NCBI RefSeq assembly: GCF_011742875.1 | Contig: NZ_JAAQTL010000001.1 | Location: 2,666,001 to 2,730,000, forward strand | From: Luteibacter yeojuensis | GTDB lineage: Bacteria > Pseudomonadota > Gammaproteobacteria > Xanthomonadales > Rhodanobacteraceae | Reading direction: 5' to 3' | DNA length: 64,000 nt | In this document: positions 53,088 through 61,848 of the stretch, in pieces | Position numbering within the stretch: position 1 is the stretch's first letter | Layout of the letters: every line of letters starts with the position of its first letter | Made by a program: the position numbers and the translations under genes | Notes under the pieces: generated by a model | Seen by the model: only the letters and a program-made list of their open reading frames with translations | Database searches by the model: none | What the model was told of the DNA's origin: nothing

Positions 53088-55115
53088 ATGGGACAACTTC
53101 TTTCAGGCGGCGCCACGCGACCGGCCACTGCGAGCGACCTGGATGCTTACGAAAGGATGCGCAAGGAGCAGGCAAAGCAGCGAGCACCAGTACTTCAACG
53201 AAGCAATCAGGCGAATGAGTATCTGTTTCTCGCCCTCTTTGACGGCACCGGACAGAGTGCCGAGGATCCAAAGCAGTCACTGACGAATATCGGTCACTTT
53301 AGAAGTCAGGCGCGTGAACTGGCAACGAACACGAGCAACCGATTTGGCCTCGGCTACGCTGAAGGCATTGGCACGCAGAAGAACCCAATTACCCGTCTGA
53401 TTGACGGGGCCTTTCCCTACACCTGGGACGATAAGATCGAGCAGGTGTACTGGGATCTTGCGCGCAAGACCTCGGAATGGGTGGAACAAGACCCGTATGC
53501 ACGCATCCGCGTCGTCGGTGTCGGCTACAGCCGCGGCGCCGTCCTCGTGCCTGGTCTGGCACGCTTGATCGACCAGTACGGCATCGTTGATCCCAAAGGG
53601 CTGACCTTCGGTCGCGATGCTCATGGCAACATCAGTGTGAGGTCATCGCGCACGCTCGTCGCTCCCGGCGAGGTCGCCCAGGCCGTGGGCTTGTTCGATC
53701 CGGTCGGCACGAACCTGCCGAAGAACTACGACGCGCGCCTGCCTAAATCCGTGCTGTCGGGCTTCTCGCAACTGGCCCGCGACGAACAGCGCGAGCTGTT
53801 TCCGCACCAGACCATCCTCGATCCCGAATGGTCCGAGGATGGCCGCTTCCTCAGTGCCACGCTGCCCGGCGGGCATTCCAATATCGGCGGCGGCAACCGG
53901 GAGTCCGGATTGGAAAGCCTGGCTTTCAACGGCATGGCCGATTACCTCAATACGTTGACCGACCGGTTCCAGTTCGCGCCGCGCAAGGTGCCGAACGATC
54001 CGGCGCAGTTCACCATCTTCCAGGCTGGCGGGGCGACCGCGGCTTTCGGCCTGCGCATGGACACCGATGGCGAGCGCAACCTCCACGATGAACTGGCGAA
54101 CTGTAAAATCGTCGATATCTGCCGCGATGCCGATCCCGTGGACGTGGCACTGGCCGCCCGCTTCGACTGGCAGCGCGTCGCTCCGCAGCCGCCCCGTGAC
54201 CTGCCACACCTCCCCGGCGCGCCCACCATGGCGCACGCGCAGGCCGTCTCGCCGCCCGCGGTGGTGCCTGTCATTCGCCTCGACGATCCCAGCCATCCCG
54301 ATCATGGGATGTTCCTCGCCGCACAGTCCCACGTCCATGCGCTCGACCAGCGCTTCGGGCGACAGCCCGACCAGGGCAGCGACAATCTGAGCGCCGCCCT
54401 GGTCGTCGCCGCGCGCGCCGGAGGTCTGCGTCAGATCGACCGCGTAGATCTGAGCCCGGACGGGAATACCCTGGCTGCCGTGGAGACCCCGCACGGTTGG
54501 CCGGAGCGGCGCAGCGAGGTCTCCGTCGCCGCCTCGATGGGTCAGTCGATGGCACGCAGCGCCGACGAGTGGTCCGCGGCGATGGGGACATTCGATGAGC
54601 ACCGGACGACTCGGTACGAAGCGGTGCGCGAACCCTATGCCGTGCACCCGTCGGCGCAGCCAGCCCAGCCCGCGACGGCACATGATCGGGGAACCGAGGT
54701 CACGCGCGATCCGATCGGCATCTCGCCGCCGATGCCCCATCGCCACCATGCGGCCCCGGACGAGTACGACCCGCGACAGCTCGGCCCCGAAAAGCATGCG
54801 CTGTACAACGCCTTGCACGAACACATCCCCGAAGCCTCGCCGGATCGCCTGCTCCAGTTCACGGCGGCCTGTCATGCGCACCGCATTACGGCCGAAACCC
54901 TGGATACGGTTTATCTGGACGAGCCCAGCATGACCGCCAACTTCCGTGGCACGGATTGGCTGGCGACGCCGGCCGTCGTCGATCTGACCACCCCACCGCC
55001 CCTGCCCGAACAGTCGATCCAGGAGATCCAGCAGGTCGATGCGCACCGGATGCAGATCGCGCAGGAGATTGCGCAGGCGATTCAGCTCAGCCAGCAGCAG
55101 GGATTGTCGCGATAA
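53088..55115 (+). CDS. X-T4SS antibacterial effector: Tle1-like DUF2235 lipase with C-terminal XVIPCD
   Basis: 675 residues, no signal peptide. The N-terminal lipase domain (about 40-345) starts EYLFLALFDGTGQ and has the GxSxG elbow VGVGYSRGAVL (Ser148), a candidate Asp in VGLFDPVGT (Asp204) and His in LPGGHSNIGGG (His263), the Tle1-like phospholipase triad. Residues about 395-495 (IRLDDPSHPDHGMF, VHALDQRFGRQPDQGSDNL, AALVVAARAGGLRQIDRV) match the XVIPCD signal that docks effectors on VirD4. A second segment (HALYNALHEHIPEASPDRLL ... NFRGTDWLATPAVVDL) and a Gln-rich tail also recall known X-Tfe C-termini. It would attack membranes of rival bacteria after contact-dependent delivery. AAGGAA precedes the ATG. 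Confidence 0.9.
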   Translation: MGQLLSGGATRPATASDLDAYERMRKEQAKQRAPVLQRSNQANEYLFLALFDGTGQSAEDPKQSLTNIGHFRSQARELATNTSNRFGLGYAEGIGTQKNPITRLIDGAFPYTWDDKIEQVYWDLARKTSEWVEQDPYARIRVVGVGYSRGAVLVPGLARLIDQYGIVDPKGLTFGRDAHGNISVRSSRTLVAPGEVAQAVGLFDPVGTNLPKNYDARLPKSVLSGFSQLARDEQRELFPHQTILDPEWSEDGRFLSATLPGGHSNIGGGNRESGLESLAFNGMADYLNTLTDRFQFAPRKVPNDPAQFTIFQAGGATAAFGLRMDTDGERNLHDELANCKIVDICRDADPVDVALAARFDWQRVAPQPPRDLPHLPGAPTMAHAQAVSPPAVVPVIRLDDPSHPDHGMFLAAQSHVHALDQRFGRQPDQGSDNLSAALVVAARAGGLRQIDRVDLSPDGNTLAAVETPHGWPERRSEVSVAASMGQSMARSADEWSAAMGTFDEHRTTRYEAVREPYAVHPSAQPAQPATAHDRGTEVTRDPIGISPPMPHRHHAAPDEYDPRQLGPEKHALYNALHEHIPEASPDRLLQFTAACHAHRITAETLDTVYLDEPSMTANFRGTDWLATPAVVDLTTPPPLPEQSIQEIQQVDAHRMQIAQEIAQAIQLSQQQGLSR

Positions 55116-55215
55116 CGTCACGGTGTATGGGGCATCCGCATCCCTGTTTCACCTTGCCGGGCGCCTCCCCTAAATACATTCATCGGTCCCGACCGCCCGA
55201 GTTACAATCCGGGGC

Positions 55216-55884
55216 ATGACCCCCGATCGCCCCGCGGCCGACGCCGGCCCCAACCGTTTCCTGCCTCGTCCCCTGCGCGTCCTCGCCGGACGCGCGATGG
55301 AAGCCGCGCTCAACCGCGCCGTGGACCTCGATCCGGATACGCGCGCGCGCCTCGACGCCCTCGACGGCCGGAGTATCCAGGTCTTCCTTGACGGCCCGGC
55401 TCTCGCCGTGCGCATCTCGGTGGCGAAGGGCCGGCTTCGCGTCGGCCCTCCCGAGGAAGGCGGCAGCCTCCGCGTGAACGCGTCGCCCGGCAGCCTGCTC
55501 GCCATGGCCCTGCGCCGCGACGACGACGGTATCGCCCCCGGCAAGGTGGAGATCGCCGGCGATGCGGAACTGGCGCGCCGTCTCGAAAAGCTCGCGCGCC
55601 AGTATGCCCCGGACGTGGAGGAAGCGTTCGCGAAGACCTTCGGCGACGTCATCGGCGTACCGCTCGCGAAGGCCCTGCGCGACGCGCTCGCCCACGCGAA
55701 GGAATCGTTCGCGCACCTCACCGAGGACACGGCGGACTGGCTGCGCGACGAAGGACGCGTGGCGGTGGCCCCCGGCGAGATGGACGACTTCCTCGACGGC
55801 GTCGACGCGGTACGCGAACGCACGGAGCGCGCGGAGGCCCGGCTCGGCCGTCTCGAGCGCATGCTGAAGGAGCGTGGCGCATGA
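55216..55884 (+). CDS. ubiJ: Ubiquinone biosynthesis accessory factor UbiJ
   Basis: 222 residues. An SCP2-type lipid-binding domain occupies the first half ([54 protein letters not shown]), then [21 protein letters not shown] and a C-terminal coiled coil ([20 protein letters not shown]). This is the UbiJ layout: it binds ubiquinone intermediates in the cytosolic Ubi complex. Its stop overlaps the ubiB start by four bases. Confidence 0.92.
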   Translation: MTPDRPAADAGPNRFLPRPLRVLAGRAMEAALNRAVDLDPDTRARLDALDGRSIQVFLDGPALAVRISVAKGRLRVGPPEEGGSLRVNASPGSLLAMALRRDDDGIAPGKVEIAGDAELARRLEKLARQYAPDVEEAFAKTFGDVIGVPLAKALRDALAHAKESFAHLTEDTADWLRDEGRVAVAPGEMDDFLDGVDAVRERTERAEARLGRLERMLKERGA

Positions 55885-57530
55885 CGCCGCTGCGCCTTGC
55901 GCCACGCCTGCTGCGCGTCGCCGCCGTACTGCTCAAATACCAGCTCGACGAACTCGTGGACGGGGCGCACCTGTTCCGCCCCCTGAAGCTCGTCCGTCCA
56001 CTGTTCCCGTCGGCGTCGGCCGACGTGCGCACCTTGCCGCGGGGCGCCCGCCTGCGCCTCGCGCTCACCGAACTCGGCCCCATCTTCGTCAAGGCCGGCC
56101 AGGTGCTGTCGACGCGCCGCGACCTCGTCCCCGCCGACGTGGCCGACGAACTGGCGCTGCTCCAGGACCAGGTGCCCGCCTTCCCTGGCGGCGAGGCGCG
56201 GGCCATCGTGGAGCGCGAACTGCGCGCGCCGATCGGCACGCTGTACGCTTCCTTCGACGAGGCCGCGCTAGCCTCCGCCTCCATCGCCCAGGTGCACGCC
56301 GCGACGCTGCACGACGGTCGCGACGTCGTGGTCAAGGTGCTGCGTCCAGGCATCGACAAACGCATCGCGCGGGATGTCGACCTCCTGCACGCGCTCGGCC
56401 AGCTCGCCCAGCGCTGGCACCCGAACGCGGACAAGATCCGGCCGCTCGATGTCGTGGCCGAGGTCGAGAAGATGCTTTCCAACGAACTCGACCTGCAGCG
56501 CGAAGGTGCCAGCGCCAGCCTGCTCCGGCGCAACTTCGCCAGCGGCATCGACCTCTACGTGCCCGAGGTGCACTGGGACTACAGCACCGAGCGTGTGCTG
56601 ACCCTGGAGCGCGTGCGCGGCGTGAGTGCCGACGACATCGCGGCGATCGACGCCGCCGGCCTCGACCGCAAGCGTCTGGCGGAGAAAGGCGTCAGGCTCT
56701 TTTACGAACAGGTGTTCCGCGACAACTTCTTCCATGCCGACGCGCATCCCGGCAACATCTGGGTCGACACCTCGCGCCTCGACGAGCCGCGTTTCATCGC
56801 ACTCGATTTCGGCATCATGGGGTCCTTGCCGGAAGCCGACCAGTACTGGCTGGCCGAGAACTTCATCGCCCTGTTCGAGCGCGATTACGCGCGTATCGCG
56901 CAGCTGCACGTGGCCGCGGGGTGGATGCCGTCGACGATCCGCCTGGACGAACTCGAAGCCGCCGTGCGCACGGTGTGCGAGCCGTACTTCACCCGGCCGC
57001 TCGCGCAGATTTCCATCGCCGAGCTGGTCGTGAAGCTGTTCCAGACCGCGCGCCGCTTCGAGTTGACGCTGCAGCCGCAACTGATCCTCTTGCAGAAGAC
57101 GCTGCTGAACATCGAGGGCGTCGGCCGGATGCTCGATCCGGAGATCGACATCTGGGCCGTCGCGCATCCGGTGCTGCGGCGCATCCTGCGTGAACGCTAC
57201 AGCGTGCGGGCGACCCTGCGCGACGTGCGCCGCCGCCTGCCCGAGTGGATCCATACCGCGCCGCGCGTCCCGGAACTGGTGCGCGACGCCCTTCGCCAGG
57301 TGGCGAGCGGACAGCAGGTGCAGGTGGCGGACCCCGTAGCGCTCTCACTGATGCGCGAAGATGCCCGCCGGATGCGCCGGCTGGTCGCGTGCGGCCTGCT
57401 CGGCTCGACCCTGCTCATTTCCGCCGCCTTGCTGGGGACACTGGCGCCGCACGCGATGTGGCCGGCCGTGGCGGTCGCGGTGGCGGGAGTCGTCGCCTTC
57501 GCCGCGGGCTGGCCCCGGCGCATTCCCTGA
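55881..57530 (+). CDS. ubiB: Ubiquinone biosynthesis protein kinase-like UbiB
   Basis: 549 residues, an atypical ADCK/COQ8-like kinase. The KxGQ motif is in [16 protein letters not shown], then [39 protein letters not shown] and ALDFGIMG (catalytic D and metal-binding DFG). Two C-terminal membrane helices ([34 protein letters not shown]) anchor it. It works with UbiJ; both are translationally coupled. Confidence 0.96.
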   Translation: MTPLRLAPRLLRVAAVLLKYQLDELVDGAHLFRPLKLVRPLFPSASADVRTLPRGARLRLALTELGPIFVKAGQVLSTRRDLVPADVADELALLQDQVPAFPGGEARAIVERELRAPIGTLYASFDEAALASASIAQVHAATLHDGRDVVVKVLRPGIDKRIARDVDLLHALGQLAQRWHPNADKIRPLDVVAEVEKMLSNELDLQREGASASLLRRNFASGIDLYVPEVHWDYSTERVLTLERVRGVSADDIAAIDAAGLDRKRLAEKGVRLFYEQVFRDNFFHADAHPGNIWVDTSRLDEPRFIALDFGIMGSLPEADQYWLAENFIALFERDYARIAQLHVAAGWMPSTIRLDELEAAVRTVCEPYFTRPLAQISIAELVVKLFQTARRFELTLQPQLILLQKTLLNIEGVGRMLDPEIDIWAVAHPVLRRILRERYSVRATLRDVRRRLPEWIHTAPRVPELVRDALRQVASGQQVQVADPVALSLMREDARRMRRLVACGLLGSTLLISAALLGTLAPHAMWPAVAVAVAGVVAFAAGWPRRIP

Positions 57531-57533
57531 CCC

Positions 57534-58304
57534 GTGCTGGCGATCCTTTACCAGGACGACGACATCGTCGCCGTCAACAAGCCCGCGAACCTCGCCGTGC
57601 ACCGGTCGACGTTCGTCGGCCCGGACGATGCCTTCCTCATCGACCTGCTGCGCGAACAGGTGGAGGGACGCCTGCACCTTGCGCACCGCCTCGACCGGGC
57701 CACGTCGGGCGTGCTGCTGGTGGCGCGGTCGCCGGAGATCGCCGCACAACTCGGCGAGCAGTTCATGGGTCGCAGCGTGCGCAAGCGTTACCTCGCCGTC
57801 GTGCGGGGGTGGCCGGAGCCGGCCGAAGGCATGGTGGACTATCCCCTGCCCGGCTCACGCGACACAGGTCCGCGGAAGGAAGCCCGTACCGTCTACCGCC
57901 GCCTCGCGACCGTCGAGGTGGACATCCCGCTTGGACGCTACGAGAAACAGCGGTATGCACTGGTGGGCGCGGAACCGCTGACGGGCCGCTTCCGCCAGAT
58001 CCGCAAGCACTTCGCGCACATCCATCACCCTATCGTGGGCGACAGCCAGCACGGCCGGGGCGACCACAACCGCCTGTTCAAGCAGCACTTCGCATCGCAC
58101 CGCCTGTTGCTCCACGCGGACATGCTCGCGTTCGCGCATCCGCGGGACGGGCGCGCGATGATGCTGCGCGCCGCTCTCGACGAGACCTGGAGGCGATTGA
58201 TCGGGCGTTTCGGCTGGGAAGAAGACTGGAGCCGATGGTCGGCACAGGTGGGTGAGGACCGGCCCGGCGACGCGACATCCCGCGAGGCTCCCTCGCCGCT
58301 ATAG
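57534..58304 (+). CDS. truC: tRNA pseudouridine synthase TruC-like (RluA family)
   Basis: 256 residues from a GTG start 3 nt after ubiB. It has the N-terminal ILYQDDDIVAVNKPANLAVH, the catalytic Asp motif LAHRLDRATSGVLL (HRLDrxTSG) and RYALVGAEPLTGRFRQIRKHF with HPIVGDSQHG, as in TruC. It isomerises U65 in some tRNAs. The final codons and TAG stop (58302-58304) lie inside a truncated REP-like arm. Confidence 0.93.
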   Translation: MLAILYQDDDIVAVNKPANLAVHRSTFVGPDDAFLIDLLREQVEGRLHLAHRLDRATSGVLLVARSPEIAAQLGEQFMGRSVRKRYLAVVRGWPEPAEGMVDYPLPGSRDTGPRKEARTVYRRLATVEVDIPLGRYEKQRYALVGAEPLTGRFRQIRKHFAHIHHPIVGDSQHGRGDHNRLFKQHFASHRLLLHADMLAFAHPRDGRAMMLRAALDETWRRLIGRFGWEEDWSRWSAQVGEDRPGDATSREAPSPL

Positions 58305-58306
58305 CG
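58292..58306 (-). repeat. REP-like remnant, copy E
   Basis: CTCGCCGCTATAGCG equals the inner 15 nt of the REP arm in reverse orientation. It overlaps the last codons and stop of truC. Confidence 0.6.
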
Positions 58307-58323
58307 TTAGAATCCACCTCGAC

Positions 58324-58746
58324 ATGCTCACCGTGACCCGCTCCATCGCCATCCCCGACGCCGAACTGGTCGAGCGCTTCACGCGTGCGGACGGCCCCGG
58401 GGGCCAGCACGTCAACCGCACCGAAAGCGCGGTCGAACTGCGTTTCGACGTGGCCGGCTCGCCGTCGTTGCCCGACGACGTACGCGAACGCCTGCTCGCC
58501 CGGCGCGACCGCCGCATGACCGACGCGGGCGTCCTCGTCATCCAGGCCCGCCGCTTCCGCGACCAGGCACGCAATCGCGAAGACGCTCGCGAGCGCCTCG
58601 CCGAGATCGTCCGCGAAGGAACCGTCGTGGCGAAGAAACGCGTGGCCACGAAACCGACGCGCGCCTCGAAAGAGCGCCGCCTCGAGGGCAAGGCGCAGCG
58701 TTCGCAGACGAAGAAGACGCGCTCGCGCGACTGGAGCCGCGAGTGA
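58324..58746 (+). CDS. arfB: Ribosome rescue peptidyl-tRNA hydrolase ArfB
   Basis: 140 residues. The GGQ catalytic loop (ADGPGGQHVNRTESAVEL, GGQ at residues 26-28) and the basic C-terminal tail (KKRVATKPTRASKERRLEGK) that enters the empty mRNA channel are both present, as in ArfB/YaeJ. It releases peptides from ribosomes stalled without a stop codon. It starts 19 nt after truC and overlaps the next gene by four bases. Confidence 0.95.
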   Translation: MLTVTRSIAIPDAELVERFTRADGPGGQHVNRTESAVELRFDVAGSPSLPDDVRERLLARRDRRMTDAGVLVIQARRFRDQARNREDARERLAEIVREGTVVAKKRVATKPTRASKERRLEGKAQRSQTKKTRSRDWSRE

Positions 58747-59330
58747 GTGTCGGCTCCTTCGACCTGCCGCCACAGGCGCCGGCGCTTCCGGATTCCGCAT
58801 GGAGGCGCTTCTGCCGCTGGGCGATCCGGCTGAGCGGCTGGCGCATCGTGGGTGAGCTGCCTAACCTGCCGAAGCTGATCCTGATCGGCGCGCCGCATTC
58901 GTCCTATTGGGACGGCGTGTGGGGTCTCCTGATGAAGTCGGCCCTCGGGCTCGATCTCGGCGTGATGATCAAGCGCGAGGTGTTCAACGGCCCCTACGGC
59001 CCGATCGTCCGCCGCCTCGGCTTGATCCCCATCGACCGCTCCGCCGCCACCAACGTGGTCGACCAGATGGTCGCGCGCTTCGCCAGCCACGAGAAGATGT
59101 GGCTGGGCATCACGCCCGAAGGCACACGCAAGCCCGTGAAGCAGTGGAAGTCCGGCTTCCTGCGCATCGCGCGCGCCTCCGGCGTCCCCATCCAGCCGAT
59201 CTTCATCGACTATCCCACGAAGACCTTCACCGCCGGCCCCCTGGTCGAAGCGACCGACGACACCGACGCCGACATGGCGCGCATCCGCGCGATGTTTACC
59301 GGCTACCGCGGCAAGCATCGCAACGTTTGA
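58743..59330 (+). CDS. Lysophospholipid acyltransferase family protein (PlsC-like)
   Basis: 195 residues from a GTG that overlaps the arfB stop. The HX4D motif is in IGAPHSSYWDGVWGLL and the second block is GITPEGTRKPVKQWKSGFLRIA, typical of small 1-acyl-glycerol-3-phosphate-acyltransferase-like enzymes. The TGA stop is the first three bases of a 43-bp perfect palindrome. Confidence 0.9.
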   Translation: MSVGSFDLPPQAPALPDSAWRRFCRWAIRLSGWRIVGELPNLPKLILIGAPHSSYWDGVWGLLMKSALGLDLGVMIKREVFNGPYGPIVRRLGLIPIDRSAATNVVDQMVARFASHEKMWLGITPEGTRKPVKQWKSGFLRIARASGVPIQPIFIDYPTKTFTAGPLVEATDDTDADMARIRAMFTGYRGKHRNV

Positions 59331-59370
59331 CCTACCGGTGCTATGGCTAAGCCATAGCACCGGTAGGTCA
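59328..59370. terminator. 43-bp perfect palindrome between convergent genes (likely bidirectional terminator)
   Basis: Arms 59328-59348 and 59350-59370 are perfect 21-nt reverse complements around a single A. Each arm begins with a TGA that is the stop codon of the adjacent gene: the acyltransferase on the plus strand and the small exported protein on the minus strand. No T-run follows either side, so termination is plausible but not canonical. Confidence 0.6.
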
Positions 59371-59778
59371 GCCCAAACCTTGGCGGTGCCTAACCTTGAA
59401 GTTCACGCGCGTGGCCCATTTGTTGACGGCCACGATCCTATAAGTGCCCGGTCCTAGATCCTGCACATACGACGATAGCCCACTCGTAACATCCATCCAT
59501 TCTCCGCCCACCATTTTCTGCAGGTATATCGTCACTCCTACCGCAGATGCGGAGAACGCGCTATGACAGGTCGTCGTCCAAACATGTACAACCGATGCCT
59601 CACCGGAATTCAGCCTCCCCTCCGAAGTCATCTGTGGCAGATAGCCGATGCATCGCCCCCAATCCCCTTGGCCTCGCGTAATAACATGTCTCGTGAATTG
59701 AGCTTGAGCCGATGCTGTGACCAATAGAAGCACGCCTATCATGACACCATGAATCAAGACTTTCATGACAATCCTCAT
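59368..59778 (-). CDS. Small exported hypothetical protein
   Basis: 136 residues, starting at ATG 59778 or more likely 59766 (MKVLIHGVMIGVLLLVTASAQA), which gives a clean Sec signal with an AQA cleavage site. The mature part has three cysteines (GRCIGYLPQ, TTTCHSAF region) and a beta pattern VGVTIYLQKMVGGEWMDV ... GTYRIVAVNKWA, suggesting a small immunoglobulin-like or beta-sandwich secreted protein. Family not recognised. GC is lower than in the core genes, a sign of recent acquisition. Confidence 0.65.
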   Translation of the reverse strand: MRIVMKVLIHGVMIGVLLLVTASAQAQFTRHVITRGQGDWGRCIGYLPQMTSEGRLNSGEASVVHVWTTTCHSAFSASAVGVTIYLQKMVGGEWMDVTSGLSSYVQDLGPGTYRIVAVNKWATRVNFKVRHRQGLG

Positions 59779-59990
59779 CGCTGCGCGTGATTGCGCCCAC
59801 TGACCATACGACGGACATCACGCGCGAACTGTAGGCCATCAATTGGCCCTCACGTGGGTAGATGTACTCGCGGCCCCGACTTATGCCTTACTCGTTGCAG
59901 GAATGAGTCAGGCCCTCCCGCCTGCTTTTGCCGACTGTAACTAGGCGCTCCTGCGGCGAAGCTTGGCTCCAGAGAAAAAAGGGAGCACGC
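59779..59990. other. AT-richer divergent spacer
   Basis: 212 nt between the exported protein (minus) and the 153-residue gene (plus). I see no gene; it presumably contains divergent promoters. Confidence 0.4.
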
Positions 59991-60452
59991 ATGGAATTCA
60001 CTATTGGCATGAGGACACCGGGAGCGTTCACGGCAGGAAAGTGCCTGGAGCGCGAACGATCAAACGAATTCGGGTTTCGGGACCATCCCATCGAGAAAGG
60101 CAACCCCTCGGATGTCGCAGAAGATCTGCCGGAGTACTTGCAAGACCGACTGACGAGCCTGGATCTTCGATCCATCGATTCCGCACAGCTTCGCGATCTT
60201 GCGGCAAACCTACTCTGGGAGGGCTATATCTCTGAGAGCGCGTTCGCGAAGTTTGCGATCTATCATATGGATCATCCGGGCCCCTTGGACTTGACCGCAT
60301 GGATCGATCAGGCTCAAAAAAAAATCGATAACGGAATGCTTGCCAAGTACCCCGTCGCAATTCGAGAGTATGAGGCCGGCATCGATGCAGCCGAAGGCAT
60401 CCGAAAGATGGTTGACTACTTAAGTGGACAGAGTGTCGACGTCCAAGCTTAG
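59991..60452 (+). CDS. Hypothetical protein, stop codon within an IS5 target duplication
   Basis: 153 residues, soluble, acidic, mostly helical (AEDLPEYLQDRLTSLDLRSI, QLRDLAANLLWEGYISESAF, EAGIDAAEGIRKMVDYLSG). A GGGAG site precedes ATG 59991, so the longer upstream frame is unlikely. The phrase RDLAANLLWEGYIS recalls short bacterial proteins of unknown function; no family named. Its TAG stop is part of the TTAG target site duplicated by the IS5 element, so the coding sequence survived the insertion intact. Before insertion the DUF6338-like gene would have followed about 40 nt downstream. Confidence 0.7.
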   Translation: MEFTIGMRTPGAFTAGKCLERERSNEFGFRDHPIEKGNPSDVAEDLPEYLQDRLTSLDLRSIDSAQLRDLAANLLWEGYISESAFAKFAIYHMDHPGPLDLTAWIDQAQKKIDNGMLAKYPVAIREYEAGIDAAEGIRKMVDYLSGQSVDVQA

Positions 60453-60526
60453 GGATGCTCTGATTTATTCCCCATCTGCGGCATCATAGCCATCCTCACC
60501 ATCCGTTCCCAGGAAGCCCACCGCCG

Positions 60527-60545
60527 ATGAAGCAGCGTTCCTTTG
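60527..60545 (+). pseudogene. 5' end of IS5 transposase cut off by IS256 insertion
   Basis: ATG AAG CAG CGT TCC TTT (MKQRSF) is the normal transposase start; the frame is broken at 60546 by the nested element and resumes at 61849 with TTCCTTTG repeated. Confidence 0.8.
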
Positions 60546-61848
60546 GAGTCTGTAAATTGAACTGTGTAACTGCCCTTTGAGAAGATGCGGCTAGCCGCAG
60601 GGAGCAGTGACATTGGATTTGAGAAAAGCGATGCTGGATGAGCTGACGGGCGACTGCAAGACCCCGCAGGACGTGGAGAAGCTGTTCTCGCAGATGTTGC
60701 AGCACATGATCAACCGGTCGCTGGAGGCGGAGATGCAGGCGCATCTGGGCCATGAGCGGCATAGGCCGTCGGGTGGTAACCCTCGCAACGGCAGGACGCG
60801 CAAGCGGGTTCAAAGCGCGCTGGGTGATTTGCAGATCGAGACCCCGCGCGACCGCGAGGGTACATTCGAGCCTCAGCTGGTGAAGAAGCGACAAGTGCGG
60901 CTGGCCGGGATGGAAGAAAAGATTCTGACCCTGTACGCCAAGGGCATGACCACGCGCGACATCGAGTCGGTGCTGGTGGACCTGTACGGAGTGACGATCT
61001 CGCACGCACTGATCGCACAGGTGACCGACGCGGTGCTGGATGAGGCGCGGGCCTGGCAAACGCGGCCGCTGGAGGCCATCTACCCGATCGTGTGGCTGGA
61101 CGGCATTGTGGTGAAGGTGCAGCACAACAAACAGGTCATCAACAAATCGGCCCATGTGGTGTTGGGGGTGAATCTGCGCGGCGAGAAGGAGGTGCTGGGC
61201 CTGTGGCTGGCCGAGAACGAAGGTGCCAAGTTCTGGCTGTCGGTGTTGACCGAGCTGCGCCAGCGCGGGGTGCAGGATATCTACGTCGCCAGCATGGATG
61301 GCCTCAAGGGCTTGCCCGAGGCGGTTAATGCGGTATTCCCCCAAACATTGACCCAGCTGTGCATCGTGCACCTGGTACGGGCCAGCCTGCGTTACGTGAC
61401 TGCCAAGGACAGCAAGGCGATCGTGCCGGCGCTGCAACGCATCTATCGGTCGGCCACGGTGGATGAGGCGGAACGAGAACTGGACGCGCTGGAGAGCGAG
61501 TGGGCAGCCAAATACAAGGCGGTGGTTCGTCTATGGCGTGAGAACTGGGGCAACATCATCCCGTTCTTCCAGTTCCTGCCGGAGATCCGCAAGGTGATTT
61601 ATACGACCAACGCCATCGAGTCGTTGAACATGGTGATGCGCAAATACACTCGCAACCGGCGTATTTTTCCGAACGACGATGCGGCGTTGAAGGGCCTGTT
61701 TCTTGCCATCCGGGAGGCGTCGAAGAACTGGAAATCCATCCATCACTGGAAGCCTGCCTTGCAGAGCTTTCAGGTCATGTTTGGCGAAGAGCGCGTGCCC
61801 TTAGCCGCGCTGTGAAATCTCTGGTTACACAGTTCGTTTGACAGACTC
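60546..61848 (+). mobile_element. IS256-family insertion sequence
   Basis: 1303 bp. The terminal inverted repeats of 25 nt, starting GAGTCTGTAAATTGAAC at 60546 and mirrored by the sequence ending CGTTTGACAGACTC at 61848, differ at only three positions. The element is bounded by an 8-bp direct repeat TTCCTTTG (60538-60545 and 61849-61856), the usual IS256 target duplication. It carries one intact transposase gene. Confidence 0.95.
60607..61815 (+). CDS. IS256-family transposase
   Basis: 402 residues from a GTG at 60607; a Mutator-type DDE transposase. Blocks: HLGHERHRPSGGNPRNGR, LQIETPRDREGTFEPQLV, YPIVWLDGIVVKV (first Asp, about 165), YVASMDGLKGLPEAV (second Asp, about 230), LCIVHLVRASLRYV and YTTNAIESLNMVMRK (Glu, about 337). 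Length and motifs are complete, so the element is probably active. Confidence 0.96.
   Translation: MTLDLRKAMLDELTGDCKTPQDVEKLFSQMLQHMINRSLEAEMQAHLGHERHRPSGGNPRNGRTRKRVQSALGDLQIETPRDREGTFEPQLVKKRQVRLAGMEEKILTLYAKGMTTRDIESVLVDLYGVTISHALIAQVTDAVLDEARAWQTRPLEAIYPIVWLDGIVVKVQHNKQVINKSAHVVLGVNLRGEKEVLGLWLAENEGAKFWLSVLTELRQRGVQDIYVASMDGLKGLPEAVNAVFPQTLTQLCIVHLVRASLRYVTAKDSKAIVPALQRIYRSATVDEAERELDALESEWAAKYKAVVRLWRENWGNIIPFFQFLPEIRKVIYTTNAIESLNMVMRKYTRNRRIFPNDDAALKGLFLAIREASKNWKSIHHWKPALQSFQVMFGEERVPLAAL

Noticed and set aside
59888..60175. Minus-strand frame opposite the 153-residue gene
   Set aside because: The sense gene has a good ribosome-binding site and soluble helical composition; the antisense frame has neither.
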